Below, piece after piece: positions 36,436 through 44,900 of a stretch of 64,000 nt of DNA. Location of the stretch: the NCBI RefSeq assembly GCF_030167925.1, contig NZ_JASKUT010000002.1:1-64000 (forward strand). Reading direction: 5' to 3'. The DNA is from Paenibacillus silviterrae. GTDB taxonomy: Bacteria > Bacillota > Bacilli > Paenibacillales > NBRC-103111. The notes beneath the pieces were generated by a model. That model saw nothing but the letters and a program-made list of their open reading frames with translations, had not been told where the DNA came from and did no database searches. Made by a program: the position numbers and the translations under genes. The first letter of the stretch is position 1. Each line of letters starts with the position of its first letter.

Positions 36436-36762
36436 TGGTGATTCCCTCCATATGAATAATAATGACAAAGCAGCTGCGTTCTCACTCAAATTATACGGGG
36501 GTTGTCGATGATACGATATCCGATTGTTGACCATTAACTAGGAAGAGTTTGAACAATTTGATGCATGAAAGCTTTGATGGATGCGCCGCAGCTAGTTCCC
36601 CGTGCAGGGTAGGACGTGAGGCTGAAAACTGGTCAACTATCGAACAGAAATTTATCAAACATGGGCAATCTTTTGCCTGTGCTCCAAGCTATAATTAACT
36701 TCGTGCCCGATGTTTCGTTTTTACGCTGGCAACCATATGGAAAAAGAGAAGGTGGAAGAAGC
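36436..36762. promoter_or_regulatory. Divergent promoter region with paired operator-like motif
   Basis: Two inverted copies of CGATWGTTGACCA lie 96 bp apart: 36521-36533 (plus) and 36630-36642 (minus). A TATAAT is at 36690-36695 toward the Rieske gene. The same core occurs in the araC repeats (18790-18800 and 26992-27002), so it is a candidate operator for a regulator of the island. Confidence 0.5.
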
Positions 36763-37194
36763 ATGGAAAAAGCACCATCACAACAATCATCCCAGGACGC
36801 AGCTGCGGCTTCGATATCGCCGGCGAATCGGCATGTCGTTGCCAAGGTGTCGGAAATTCCGCCCGGTGACAAGAAGATTGTCGAGGTACAGGGGCGGAGC
36901 ATAGGCGTATACAATCTGAAGGGACAATTTTATGCCCTGCGCAACATCTGTCCTCATCAAGGGGCAGAGCTGTGCAAAGGGCTGGTCATGCCGTTCGTCA
37001 CCTCCTCCGCCCCCGGCTGCTTTGAATATGAGCGGGAAGGGGAGGTGGTGCGCTGCCCATGGCATCAATGGGAATTCGACATCAAGACAGGCCACATGAT
37101 CGTCGATCCGGCCTTGCGCACCAAATCGTATGAAGTGACCGTGGAAAGGTTTGGGGTTTCCGTGGAGGATGGTCAAGTGATCGTCCATCTTTAA
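36763..37194 (+). CDS. Stand-alone Rieske [2Fe-2S] protein, copy 2
   Basis: 143 residues from MEKAPSQQ (AAGGTGG upstream; a longer frame from 36616 has no support). Cluster motifs are CPHQGAELCKG and CPWHQWEFD. It is colinear with copy 1 (23153) over the C-terminal 115 residues, including GxxYEKEGEIVRCPWH-like text, but has an extra Ser/Ala/Gln-rich N-terminus of about 28 residues. It is divergent from the amidohydrolase operon with which it shares a regulatory region. Confidence 0.83.
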   Translation: MEKAPSQQSSQDAAAASISPANRHVVAKVSEIPPGDKKIVEVQGRSIGVYNLKGQFYALRNICPHQGAELCKGLVMPFVTSSAPGCFEYEREGEVVRCPWHQWEFDIKTGHMIVDPALRTKSYEVTVERFGVSVEDGQVIVHL

Positions 37195-37231
37195 CGGAGT
37201 GAGAAGACAGTAGTAGACGGAGGGATTATCA

Positions 37232-37522
37232 ATGTCGGTGCTGCCGCGCAGCGAATACCCGAGACCGCAGTTTGTGCGGAATGCGTGGGTTTGCTTGAAT
37301 GGGGAATGGGAGTTTGCGTTCGATGACGGCAATGTCGGCCGCAAGGAGAAATGGCAGCGGGGCGAGACGGCTCTTGAGCAGCGCATTACCGTACCGTTCT
37401 CGTTCGAGAGCAAGCTGAGCGGAATCGGTGAGCAAGGCTTCCACGACAACGTATGGTACCGGAGAATGTTCGAGGTGCCTCCAGAGTGGGATGGGAAGCG
37501 GGTGCATTTGCATTTTGGCCCC
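37232..37522 (+). pseudogene. Truncated GH2-type beta-galactosidase gene, N-terminal fragment
   Basis: An intact GGAGG and ATG open about 96 residues typical of a GH2 sugar-binding domain: RSEYPRPQFVRNAWVCLNGE, ITVPFSFESKLSGIG, VWYRRMFEVPPEWDGKRV and HLHFG. Right after the strand that normally leads into A(V)DY..VWVNG, the sequence becomes unrelated. The catalytic barrel is missing, so this is a broken gene whose breakpoint (about 37520) is an insertion or deletion seam. Confidence 0.7.
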
Positions 37523-37546
37523 AGACACGCTCTATCAAGCCATCAC

Positions 37547-37579
37547 AAAGGAGAACGTCCATCAAAGGCGTTCTCCTTT
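37547..37579 (+). terminator. terminator just past the GH2 breakpoint
   Basis: A perfect 11-bp stem AAAGGAGAACG/CGTTCTCCTTT (37547-37557, 37569-37579). It must have belonged to a gene now lost. Confidence 0.6.
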
Positions 37580-37584
37580 CGTCA

Positions 37585-37720
37585 TACAGGGTCTAGGCAG
37601 AGCAGCCGATATGACTTGGTTTACCTATGGAAAATCCGGAATTGTCATGAATAATAGGGGGGAACAGCGGGAGGTTGCTGAGTATTCTCTGCACATTAAT
37701 TGTAGTTGGAGATGGATGTT
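37585..37720 (+). pseudogene. Fragment of a conserved hypothetical protein
   Basis: The frame reads GLGRAADMTWFTYG then GEQREVAEYSLHINCSWRW, resembling a small uncharacterised family (GRAADMxWLxFG...REVxEYALHIQCPWR) from memory. It has no start and loses similarity downstream. Low confidence. Confidence 0.3.
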
Positions 37721-38098
37721 GGGGTGGAATTGGCAATGCTTCAAGCCGGCGTTGTTGAAAATATTATTCTTAATGATCTCGATTTTGGAGTATACGCCCT
37801 GTTCCGGACAATTGATCTCTTGCAATCTATCATGTCCTTCTTTAAAACGATACTCAGCTGGTTGTTATTTGCATTGGTAGGTATGAGCTTTATTGCCGAT
37901 GAGTTACATACGCGACCATATAGAACGAATATAGATAACCCCCGCATAGTTACACCATCACAACAGCTTTCTAATGGAAGTCTAACCAAAGTAAATGGGC
38001 GCTATGTCTGTTCGCTTGTGCTGCTAAGGGATAAGCGTCGAAACGTAGCTAAGAGAAAAGAGAAGAGTTGGTTTTCGCTTTCTATTAGAAATCAGAGT

Positions 38099-38578
38099 TT
38101 ATAAGGAAAGCGGTTTACCTAATCGGAAGAACCATTTATAAATGGACCGTACCAGATAAAATATTATCCCCATAGATATGAATGTGTAATACCATTCCCA
38201 ATGCAAATAATTGATAAGCAGCGTGTACTTTTCAATGAAAAACTCTACCAAGGTGAATACAGCCAAGATCGAGGTATAGTACAATAATTTTTTACTTAGG
38301 CTGCTCTCGCTTGGGAAATATAGATTAAAAAAAATACTAATTATCGGAAGGATCAGGTACTCGAAGGTAAAGCTCGTCGCATTAACCTTGTGCAATTCCC
38401 TAACGGGATATTCAATCCAACCGAACTCTACAACGAGTAGACCTAAGATCCACGCAGGCAGTTGTGCAAAGAAGAATATGAACGATGCTTGGCGGATCAA
38501 CCGTCTCGGCACAAACCATACTGAAATCAAGACCACGCTCCATACACTCCCGAGAATAATCCTTTCTGGTAAATACAT
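38099..38578 (-). CDS. CBO0543-family membrane protein, copy 1
   Basis: 159 residues from MYLPERIILG with GGGGAGG upstream. Five hydrophobic segments and the conserved GWIEYPVRELHKVNATSF loop match the CBO0543 family, found in spore-forming Bacilli and Clostridia and of unknown function. Five nt separate it from the upstream paralogue. The segment is AT-rich compared with the carbohydrate genes on either side. Confidence 0.75.
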   Translation of the reverse strand: MYLPERIILGSVWSVVLISVWFVPRRLIRQASFIFFFAQLPAWILGLLVVEFGWIEYPVRELHKVNATSFTFEYLILPIISIFFNLYFPSESSLSKKLLYYTSILAVFTLVEFFIEKYTLLINYLHWEWYYTFISMGIIFYLVRSIYKWFFRLGKPLSL

Positions 38579-38582
38579 CGGT

Positions 38583-39069
38583 CTACCTCCCCGCAATAAA
38601 TTCCTTTCTAAAGAACCAAGCGATATATAAATGACATAAGGCAAACTGCATAAAGTTCCTCAGATACCCTTTTGTAATCGTTGGGAGGCCCATCACACCC
38701 ATGAACTTGTTGATGTCTGTGTATTTTGCGGCAAAATATATGAACCATACCATGATGGATACAAACAAACAGAATGTAATGCATAATTTTTATGACCAAA
38801 CTTCTGTTAGTAGGGAAAAGAAGGATGAACCAAGTAAAAAGCGTCGGATAAAAAATAAACTGAGGCACGAAATTCACAGCAGTAGCTGTCTGAAATTCTC
38901 TAACGGGGTATTCTATTTTTCCATATTGCACCATTAAAATGGAAGTTAACCAGGTTGTCGCTTGAAAGGTAACGAAAGAAAGTAAAGCCTTGCGAATCTC
39001 CTTTTCACGGATATACATTAACGTCGAAAGGGAGACTAGTGTTATTGCGATAAAAATAAATCGTTCCAT
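38583..39069 (-). pseudogene. CBO0543-family membrane protein, copy 2, frameshifted
   Basis: MERFIFIAITLV opens a second CBO0543 protein with YGKIEYPVREFQTATAVNF. Around 38763 the frame breaks: the first frame continues as nonsense, while the other continues family-like (IMVWFIYFAAKYTDINKFMG, ending WFFRKEFIAGR at 38583). The break coincides with a tandem TTTGTTTG on the minus strand; removing one 4-nt unit restores a continuous reading frame. It could be a true pseudogene, a slippage-controlled gene or a sequencing error. Confidence 0.65.
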
Positions 39070-39481
39070 AGCATAATGGCCCCTCTTGCAGGAATCGAAC
39101 AGTGATTTCATTATTAGTAATTCATTAGTAGTTTTATACATTGGCGTACACGCTTATTGTGAAGGATATATTGTTTAATCGGTGAAGCCATTCCGGAAGG
39201 TTCTGTTCAGGATAAGTTGGCATATACGGAGCGGGAAAGAAAGAGAGATTCCAGACCCTAGCGACCAGCAGAAGCTCTTAGATATCATAAAACGCGCGAG
39301 GGAATTGCATGAATTGATATTTAATTTTGGATAGTCTTAGCAAAAATTCATTCAACCCCATGCCGTGGGACTCTGATCGATTGGAACAAATGTTGGAGGA
39401 TAATGTAAGGTTGGCACCAAACCTTAGGGGTATATTTTTTCATATAAGGTCAAATATTAAGACCAAAAAAAGGTAACGGTG
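39070..39481. other. Intergenic stretch, AT-rich, no intact gene
   Basis: A short open stretch (about 39247-39333) reads EIPDPSDQQKLLDIIKRARE and ends LIFNFG without a start; it may be a gene remnant. Otherwise nothing was recognised before the AAGGTAACG ribosome site of the next gene. Confidence 0.3.
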
Positions 39482-40522
39482 ATGACATTGGAAAACATAG
39501 ATAGGATAAATAGGACGAAGTCTCATGAAAAATTAACATCTGCTGAAGTAGGCAAGCTTTGGGCTACTTACATGGGGAATAGCATGTTTGGGTGTGTATT
39601 AAGTTATTTATTAAGGCATGTGGATGATCAGGAGATCAAACAAGTTTTAGAACATGCTTTAAGTTTAAGCGAGGAATTCGTTCTAATCTGTAAAGACAAG
39701 TTTGTTGAGGATAACCATCCCGTCCCAATTGCATTTTCGCTTGATGAAGATGTAAACCTAGAATCACCCAGGTTGTTTGAAGATGAGTTCTACCTGCACT
39801 ACCTGAAATATACGGCGAAGGCTGGACTAAGTATTTATAGCATAGCCATTCCTCTCGTAACTCGCCAGGACGTCCGAGAGTTTTTTACATACGTTATTGA
39901 ATCAACCGTTCGTTTGTTAAATCAAGTCAACGAGATAATGATGGCAAGGGACGTATTGATAAGGCCGCCATACATCCCTACGCCAAAGCAAGTGGAATTT
40001 GTAAAAAAGAACAGCTATCTAAATGGTTTTTTTGGAAATATCCGAACCCTTCACGCGCTGGAAATTACACATTTGTACGATAACGTGCAAAATATCGTGA
40101 CCAGCAAAGCGGTATTAATGGCTTTCAAACAGGCGGCCAGGACACCGCGCATCCAAGAATATATGAGAAGGGGAGAACAAATCGTAACGAAACATTATGA
40201 GATTTTCTCCCATTATCTTGAAAAGGATAATCTTGCGGCACTGCCGCAGCTTACTCATTTAGTGACTGATTCGACCACGACCCCTTTTTCAGAAAAATTA
40301 ATGGTGTTTCATAAGCTCGATATGTTCTCGATGCGGATAAGATCCTACGCCAATGCGATGGCGGTAAACGGAAGACACGACATAGCTGCCGCTTATGCTC
40401 GTCTCCTTGTCGAAGTCGGAAATTATGCCGAAGACGGGGCGAACATTATGATAGACAACGGATGGATGGAAGAGCCACCACATGCTGCAGAACGCGACGC
40501 CTTAGAAGTGATAAAAACCTAA
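39482..40522 (+). CDS. DUF3231-family protein
   Basis: 346 residues. Two tandem four-helix halves (about 10-165 and 185-335) carry the repeated pattern WATYMGNSMFGCVLSYLLRH and FVLICKDKF, followed by VPIAF, typical of DUF3231 ferritin-like proteins of spore formers. It may be a spore-associated protein; the biochemical role is unknown. It ends before a strong terminator. Codon use is AT-rich, like the CBO0543 genes. Confidence 0.8.
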   Translation: MTLENIDRINRTKSHEKLTSAEVGKLWATYMGNSMFGCVLSYLLRHVDDQEIKQVLEHALSLSEEFVLICKDKFVEDNHPVPIAFSLDEDVNLESPRLFEDEFYLHYLKYTAKAGLSIYSIAIPLVTRQDVREFFTYVIESTVRLLNQVNEIMMARDVLIRPPYIPTPKQVEFVKKNSYLNGFFGNIRTLHALEITHLYDNVQNIVTSKAVLMAFKQAARTPRIQEYMRRGEQIVTKHYEIFSHYLEKDNLAALPQLTHLVTDSTTTPFSEKLMVFHKLDMFSMRIRSYANAMAVNGRHDIAAAYARLLVEVGNYAEDGANIMIDNGWMEEPPHAAERDALEVIKT

Positions 40523-40592
40523 TTGCGATGTTTATTAAACTATCGAAGAACGTTAGTGAAATGGCAAGTAAAAATCAAAATTGGGTATTTCT

Positions 40593-40623
40593 GAACAAGT
40601 CCTTGAAAATCAAGGACTTGTTC
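40593..40623 (+). terminator. terminator after DUF3231 gene
   Basis: A 14-bp perfect stem (40593-40606 with 40610-40623) followed by ATTTT. Confidence 0.8.
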
Positions 40624-40720
40624 ATTTTGGATGCATAAGTTTGCCGCGGTAAACTTAAGGGTTAAGAGACAAGTAATGAATTTGGCTGATCCCTCCAAAA
40701 GATGACAAGTACGTTGGGGT

Positions 40721-40815
40721 CACAGAGTTCGTCCCACCACTCAACGGAAAGCCTTTTTCAAAATCGCACAGCAGCTTGTCCGGGTGAAGATAAAACTGGA
40801 TTTATCTCCATTCCC
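40721..40815 (+). repeat. Degraded copy of a left-end-proximal cargo sequence
   Basis: Matches 55521-55618 along most of its length (e.g. GGAAAGCCTT and AAAATCGCACAGCAGCT). Both copies lie just inside a Tn7-like left end. The better copy encodes KAFYKIAQQLIRREDENG. Confidence 0.6.
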
Positions 40816-40902
40816 CCGCAGCGACAATCAAACTGATAGTTTTTAGTGTACAGTTTACAGAAAACGAGGCGTAAGATCATCATGTCACGAAAAGAGCTGA
40901 AT

Positions 40903-41052
40903 CGACTTCAAAACTATGTTTGAAAAAAAAAGTAAAGGGTTCGAAAAACCATTTCAAAACATTATTTGTAATCGAAAATCCATGCAAAAAACCAAAAAAC
41001 CAAAAAACCTTGATATAGATTTGTCACTTCAAAACATTATTGTCTCCCTACA
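40903..41052 (-). mobile_element. Tn7-like transposon left end with three spaced TnsB-type sites
   Basis: On the minus strand the terminus TGTAGGGAGACAATAATG starts at 41052. Three sites of the same 20-bp type occur: about 41022-41043 (GACAATAATGTTTTGAAGTG), 40949-40969 and 40903-40922 (CAAACATAGTTTTGAAGTCG). Tn7 left ends also carry three separated TnsB sites within about 150 bp. The AT-rich spacer holds three tandem copies of AAAAAACC (about 40986-41009). It points inward to the right end at 16786 and abuts a truncated gene. Confidence 0.72.
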
Positions 41053-41366
41053 CTTTTACCTACCTGAACGGCCAGCTCAGCCTAACGAACGGACTCAGCG
41101 CGAAGGCTGATTTGACGCGTACGGCGGGTACGTCGGATCACGAGGGGACGGAAGTCGTATTCTTCCAACTGCTGAAGGGCACGATGCCGGTTTCTTACGT
41201 AGCTTTGGAAAGTGATATTGCTGCTGCAGGCAGCTTTACAGGGCACTTCGATTTGTCGGATCCGGAGAATACAAGCTACCAAACCCATGTGTTTGAAATG
41301 GATAAGCTGGAGCTGCAGGACAACAGCCTGCCGGTTTCGTTATCCAATAAGCTGGAAGTGAAGTAA
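41053..41366 (+). pseudogene. C-terminal fragment of a gene cut off at the transposon end
   Basis: An open frame of about 104 residues starts in the transposon end itself, without ribosome site, and reads TYLNGQLSLTNGLSAKADLT, FFQLLKGTMPVSYVALESDI, ending SNKLEVK. A terminator follows, so this is the true 3-prime end of a gene. The family is not recognised; the composition suggests an extracellular beta-sandwich. The 5-prime part was not found next to the right end. Confidence 0.55.
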
Positions 41367-41376
41367 AAGGCGCATG

Positions 41377-41423
41377 CATGCTGCCATTCGATGGTGATAC
41401 GTCGGGTTGCGGCATGTTTTTTT
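41377..41423 (+). terminator. terminator of the truncated gene
   Basis: Arms CATGCTGC (41377-41384) and GCGGCATG (41409-41416), then seven T. Confidence 0.65.
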
Positions 41424-41626
41424 GTTGGGGTGCACTTCAGATGTGGGCGGGTTTTTTTTAGTCAGATAACGGACGACGAATAACTCATGTCAGAAAGTAC
41501 GTTTATGACTATAGATGCAAATATATGTATGCCCATACAATGTCGAAAGCTTCAAACAACTTGTCCACATCCATCCGTACGCAGGAACCCTAGACCAGAA
41601 AAGGAATATGAAAAAAATTCCTAAAT

Positions 41627-41701
41627 AACAAAAATCGTACAGAAAGACCTAAAAATTCTCAAGGTCTGGAATGGAGGGATCACAGTACAGTGTAAGCATC
41701 A
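41627..41701 (+). promoter_or_regulatory. Shared 75-bp regulatory element, copy 1
   Basis: About 62 of 75 positions match 46906-46980 without gaps. The most conserved block is acaaaaatcg-acagaaagacctaaa-attct-aagg, then TAC...TAAGCATCA at the end. It lies 203 bp before the GH43-SLH gene. Two genes of one pathway carry it, so it is a likely target of the YesN regulator encoded at 53702. Confidence 0.6.
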
Positions 41702-41725
41702 GTGGAGCGAGGCTTTTAGCGGGAA

Positions 41726-41739
41726 TGAAAGCGGTTTAT
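41726..41739 (+). promoter_or_regulatory. cre-like box before the GH43-SLH gene
   Basis: TGAAAGCGGTTTAT matches the CcpA consensus at 13 of 14 positions, downstream of the shared element and upstream of the gene. Confidence 0.45.
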
Positions 41740-41903
41740 TGTGAGCGATCATTTCCTGTCTGCCAAAAATGCTTCGCATAAAAACGCTAAGGAGGAAATT
41801 GTTGTAACTATGAGAAAGCGCTGCAGGCCCACAGGCGTGCGGCGGGATTAAAAAACGAAAGGTAGAATGAGGAAACGGGCGAAAAAAACAAGGAGGATGG
41901 CAC

Positions 41904-44900
41904 ATGGTCAAAAAAAAATTCAGACATCTGCTGCTTTGTCTCGCACTGCTGCTGATGCTGCCACAATGGAGCGGAGTGGCTATGGCCGCTGAGCCGGCGC
42001 CGGCTCAGCCGCATTCCGCGTCCGCGCAGGAGGGGAAGAATGTGTCGGATTTTTACAATGTCATCATGCAGACAGGAGCCGATCCTTGGGTCTACAAGCA
42101 CACGGACGGCTTCTATTACAATGTATTTGTCAACTCCAGCGGCATCATGATCCGCAGAGCGAAGACCATCACCGGCATTGAGGCGGGCGAGAGGAGTCTG
42201 GCTTGGACGCCGGTGAAAGGCACCATGTACAGCTCCAACGTTTGGGCGCCGGAAATGCACTATCTCAAGGATACCGACGGCAAATTCAAGTGGTATATTT
42301 ACTTTGCGGCTGATAACGGAACCAACGCAAACCACCGCATGTACGTGCTGGAGAACGCCAGTGACAATCCGTTGACCGGCACATGGGAGTTCAAAGGGAA
42401 AATAACCGATTCTACGGACCGTTGGGCGATCGACGGTACTGTGCTGACTGTAAATGAGAAACACTATTTCATCTGGTCCGGTTGGGAAGAAACGGACGGA
42501 AGCTTCCAGAACTTATATATTGCGCAAATGAGTGATCCACGGACCATCAGCTCGGAACGGGTACTGCTCTCTACGTCTGAACATGATTGGGAATCGTCTC
42601 CGGCCAGAATCAATGAAGGTCCCCAAGTCACGATAAAGGGCGACACGATCAATCTGGTCTATTCCGCCAACGGAAGCTGGACAGACAGTTATTGCCTCGG
42701 GCTGATCACAGCCAAGATCGGCGACGACTTGATGAATCCCGGATCTTGGGTGAAAAGAGACACGCCGATCTTCTCCAGCGCCAATGGCGTTAATGGCCCA
42801 GGCCACCACAGCATCGTCACGTCTCCTGACGGTACGGAGGACTGGATCATCTACCATGCCGCCCGATGGCCGGGATCGGGATGGACCCGTAAAGTCCACA
42901 CGCAGAAATTCACTTGGAACGCAGATAATACGCCGAACCTGGGAGCGCCCGCCGATCCGAACATTCCGATTGCCAAGCCTTCGGGCGAGCCGGTACGCAA
43001 GCGTTATGAAGCGGAGCACGCCCTGTTGGTGAAAGACCCCAGCGGCGCAGCCGGTCCCGCTGTCCGGCTGGAAAGCACCGCATCCGGCGGGATGAAGATC
43101 GCCAACATCAAGAACGCCAAAGATTTTGTCCAGTTTACCGTAGACGTACCGGAAGCGGGATTTTATATGCTGTCCGTGCGCAATGCTAACGGCTCACCCA
43201 ATGCGGCCGATGCCTCCCATATCTTGTCGGTCAACGGGGGCTCCGGGGCAAATTTGAACATCGTTTATTCCGGCCAGAATCGTTGGGGACACTCCACGGC
43301 GAAGGTCCATCTTAAGGAAGGCAGCAATATCCTCCGCTTCTCGAAGGGGAACAACCTTGCTGAAATCGACAGCTTAGATATATTTAAGCTGGATGCGTCG
43401 GAATTGTTATTCGATGCCCCGGGGTACACGTTGGGAATGGGTGAAATCCGCAGCTTGCCCCTGTATACCGTAACAGGCAATACCTATAACGCTGTAGACA
43501 CAGGAGTAAGCTTTAGTTCTTCCGATGCCAAGGTCGCCGTTATTGACGGAGGGGTTAGGGTTAAGGCTGTAAGTGCGGGTAGTGCCACAATCACCGCCAC
43601 ATATAACGGGAGAACGGCCACAGCTGCAGTGACCGTTGTTGCGGAGCCTAAAGTGGTGCAGTCCGTTGCCATGGAAGGATTAAACCGCATCCTATTCAGC
43701 GGGCAGACGAGCGGGCCCTTGCAGGTAACGGCACGCTATAACAACTATGAGGTTCAGAATGTGACAGCGGCTGCCCAGTATACAAGCAGCGACCCAGGGG
43801 TGGTCGGAATTAATTCGGATTCTGTGACCCAATCGGTATATGCCGTTAAACCGGGCACAGCTCTTATCACAGCCGAATATAACGGCAAGAAGTCAGCACT
43901 CAACGTGACCGTTATTGCAGCTTCCGATGCGGTTCAGGTTGCTTCCGAAGTAAGGATTCCTTCCGGAGTAGCCCCTGGGCAGCCCAGCGTTGTTGACGTT
44001 GTCTACAACAGCCAGTCAAAGAAGGCAGAGGTTGTCAGCTGGGAGCCGGAGGGAATTGACTTCAACTCCCTTGGTACGGTTCAGGTGCCTGTCACCCTGA
44101 AGCTGGATGGCCGTAACTTTCCTTCTACTATTGCCGTAAACGTGATTCCGGGATGGGGCCTTGATGAAATTGTGAATCAACTCCGCAGCAAGCTGGTGAG
44201 CTTCTCTTATCCTTTGGGCGATGGGCTGGGCAACTATAGCCAATCCAAGTATGATGCCTTCGTGGCCGAAGTGAACAAGGCGGAAGAGATGGCCGCAAAC
44301 GCCGATCTGAGCAAAGAACAGTTTGATGAGGAACTGGATAAGCTTGCTCAAGCGGAAGCAGCATTGTTAGGTTCGCTGAACAGCATTCAGGACGGCGTAA
44401 TCTATAACGCTTACCGTGATTTCTCCGGCGATACGGTCGGCAAGTACCCTTACGGCATCACCACCGAAGCTCTGACCAATGGCGCTACCGCCACTGTGCA
44501 GGAAGAGGCCGGGAATCAATTCCTACGGCTGACCACAACCGCTACTTCGGGCAAGGCCAACCTGTTCCTGCCGTATGCAGGCGAAGTAAAGGCTGAGGCG
44601 GATCAGAAGATTGTCATCGAATACCGCGCCAGATTAAACACCAGCTTCCAGTACGCCAATGGCGCAATGATGCGAAATGACAGCGGCACAGGCAATTATT
44701 CCATGGTCACGGCTTTTGATATGGGTAAAATTGTAGTCCAGAATGCGTCAACTAAGATCAAAGTCAAAGACTTTCAGTACAATACATGGTACAACATCAA
44801 GATGGTGGCAAACTGGGTCGCCAAGACTTATACCGTCTATATAGACGATGTTGTGGTGGCCACTGACTACAACTTCCGCCACACAGGCGGCGACAAGCTG

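Noticed and set aside
37706..38104. 132-codon plus-strand frame after the GH2 seam
   Set aside because: Lacks a ribosome site and any recognisable family; lies in a mosaic of fragments and runs to the end of the convergent CBO0543 gene.
40986..41009. Three tandem AAAAAACC units as a phase-variable tract
   Set aside because: It lies in the non-coding spacer of the transposon end; no gene or promoter depends on it.
16781..41057. Target-site duplication for a simple 16.8-41.05 kb transposon
   Set aside because: The 5 bp outside the ends (TGTAA versus CTTTT) do not match, and CAACA at the third end does not either; a single clean insertion is not shown.
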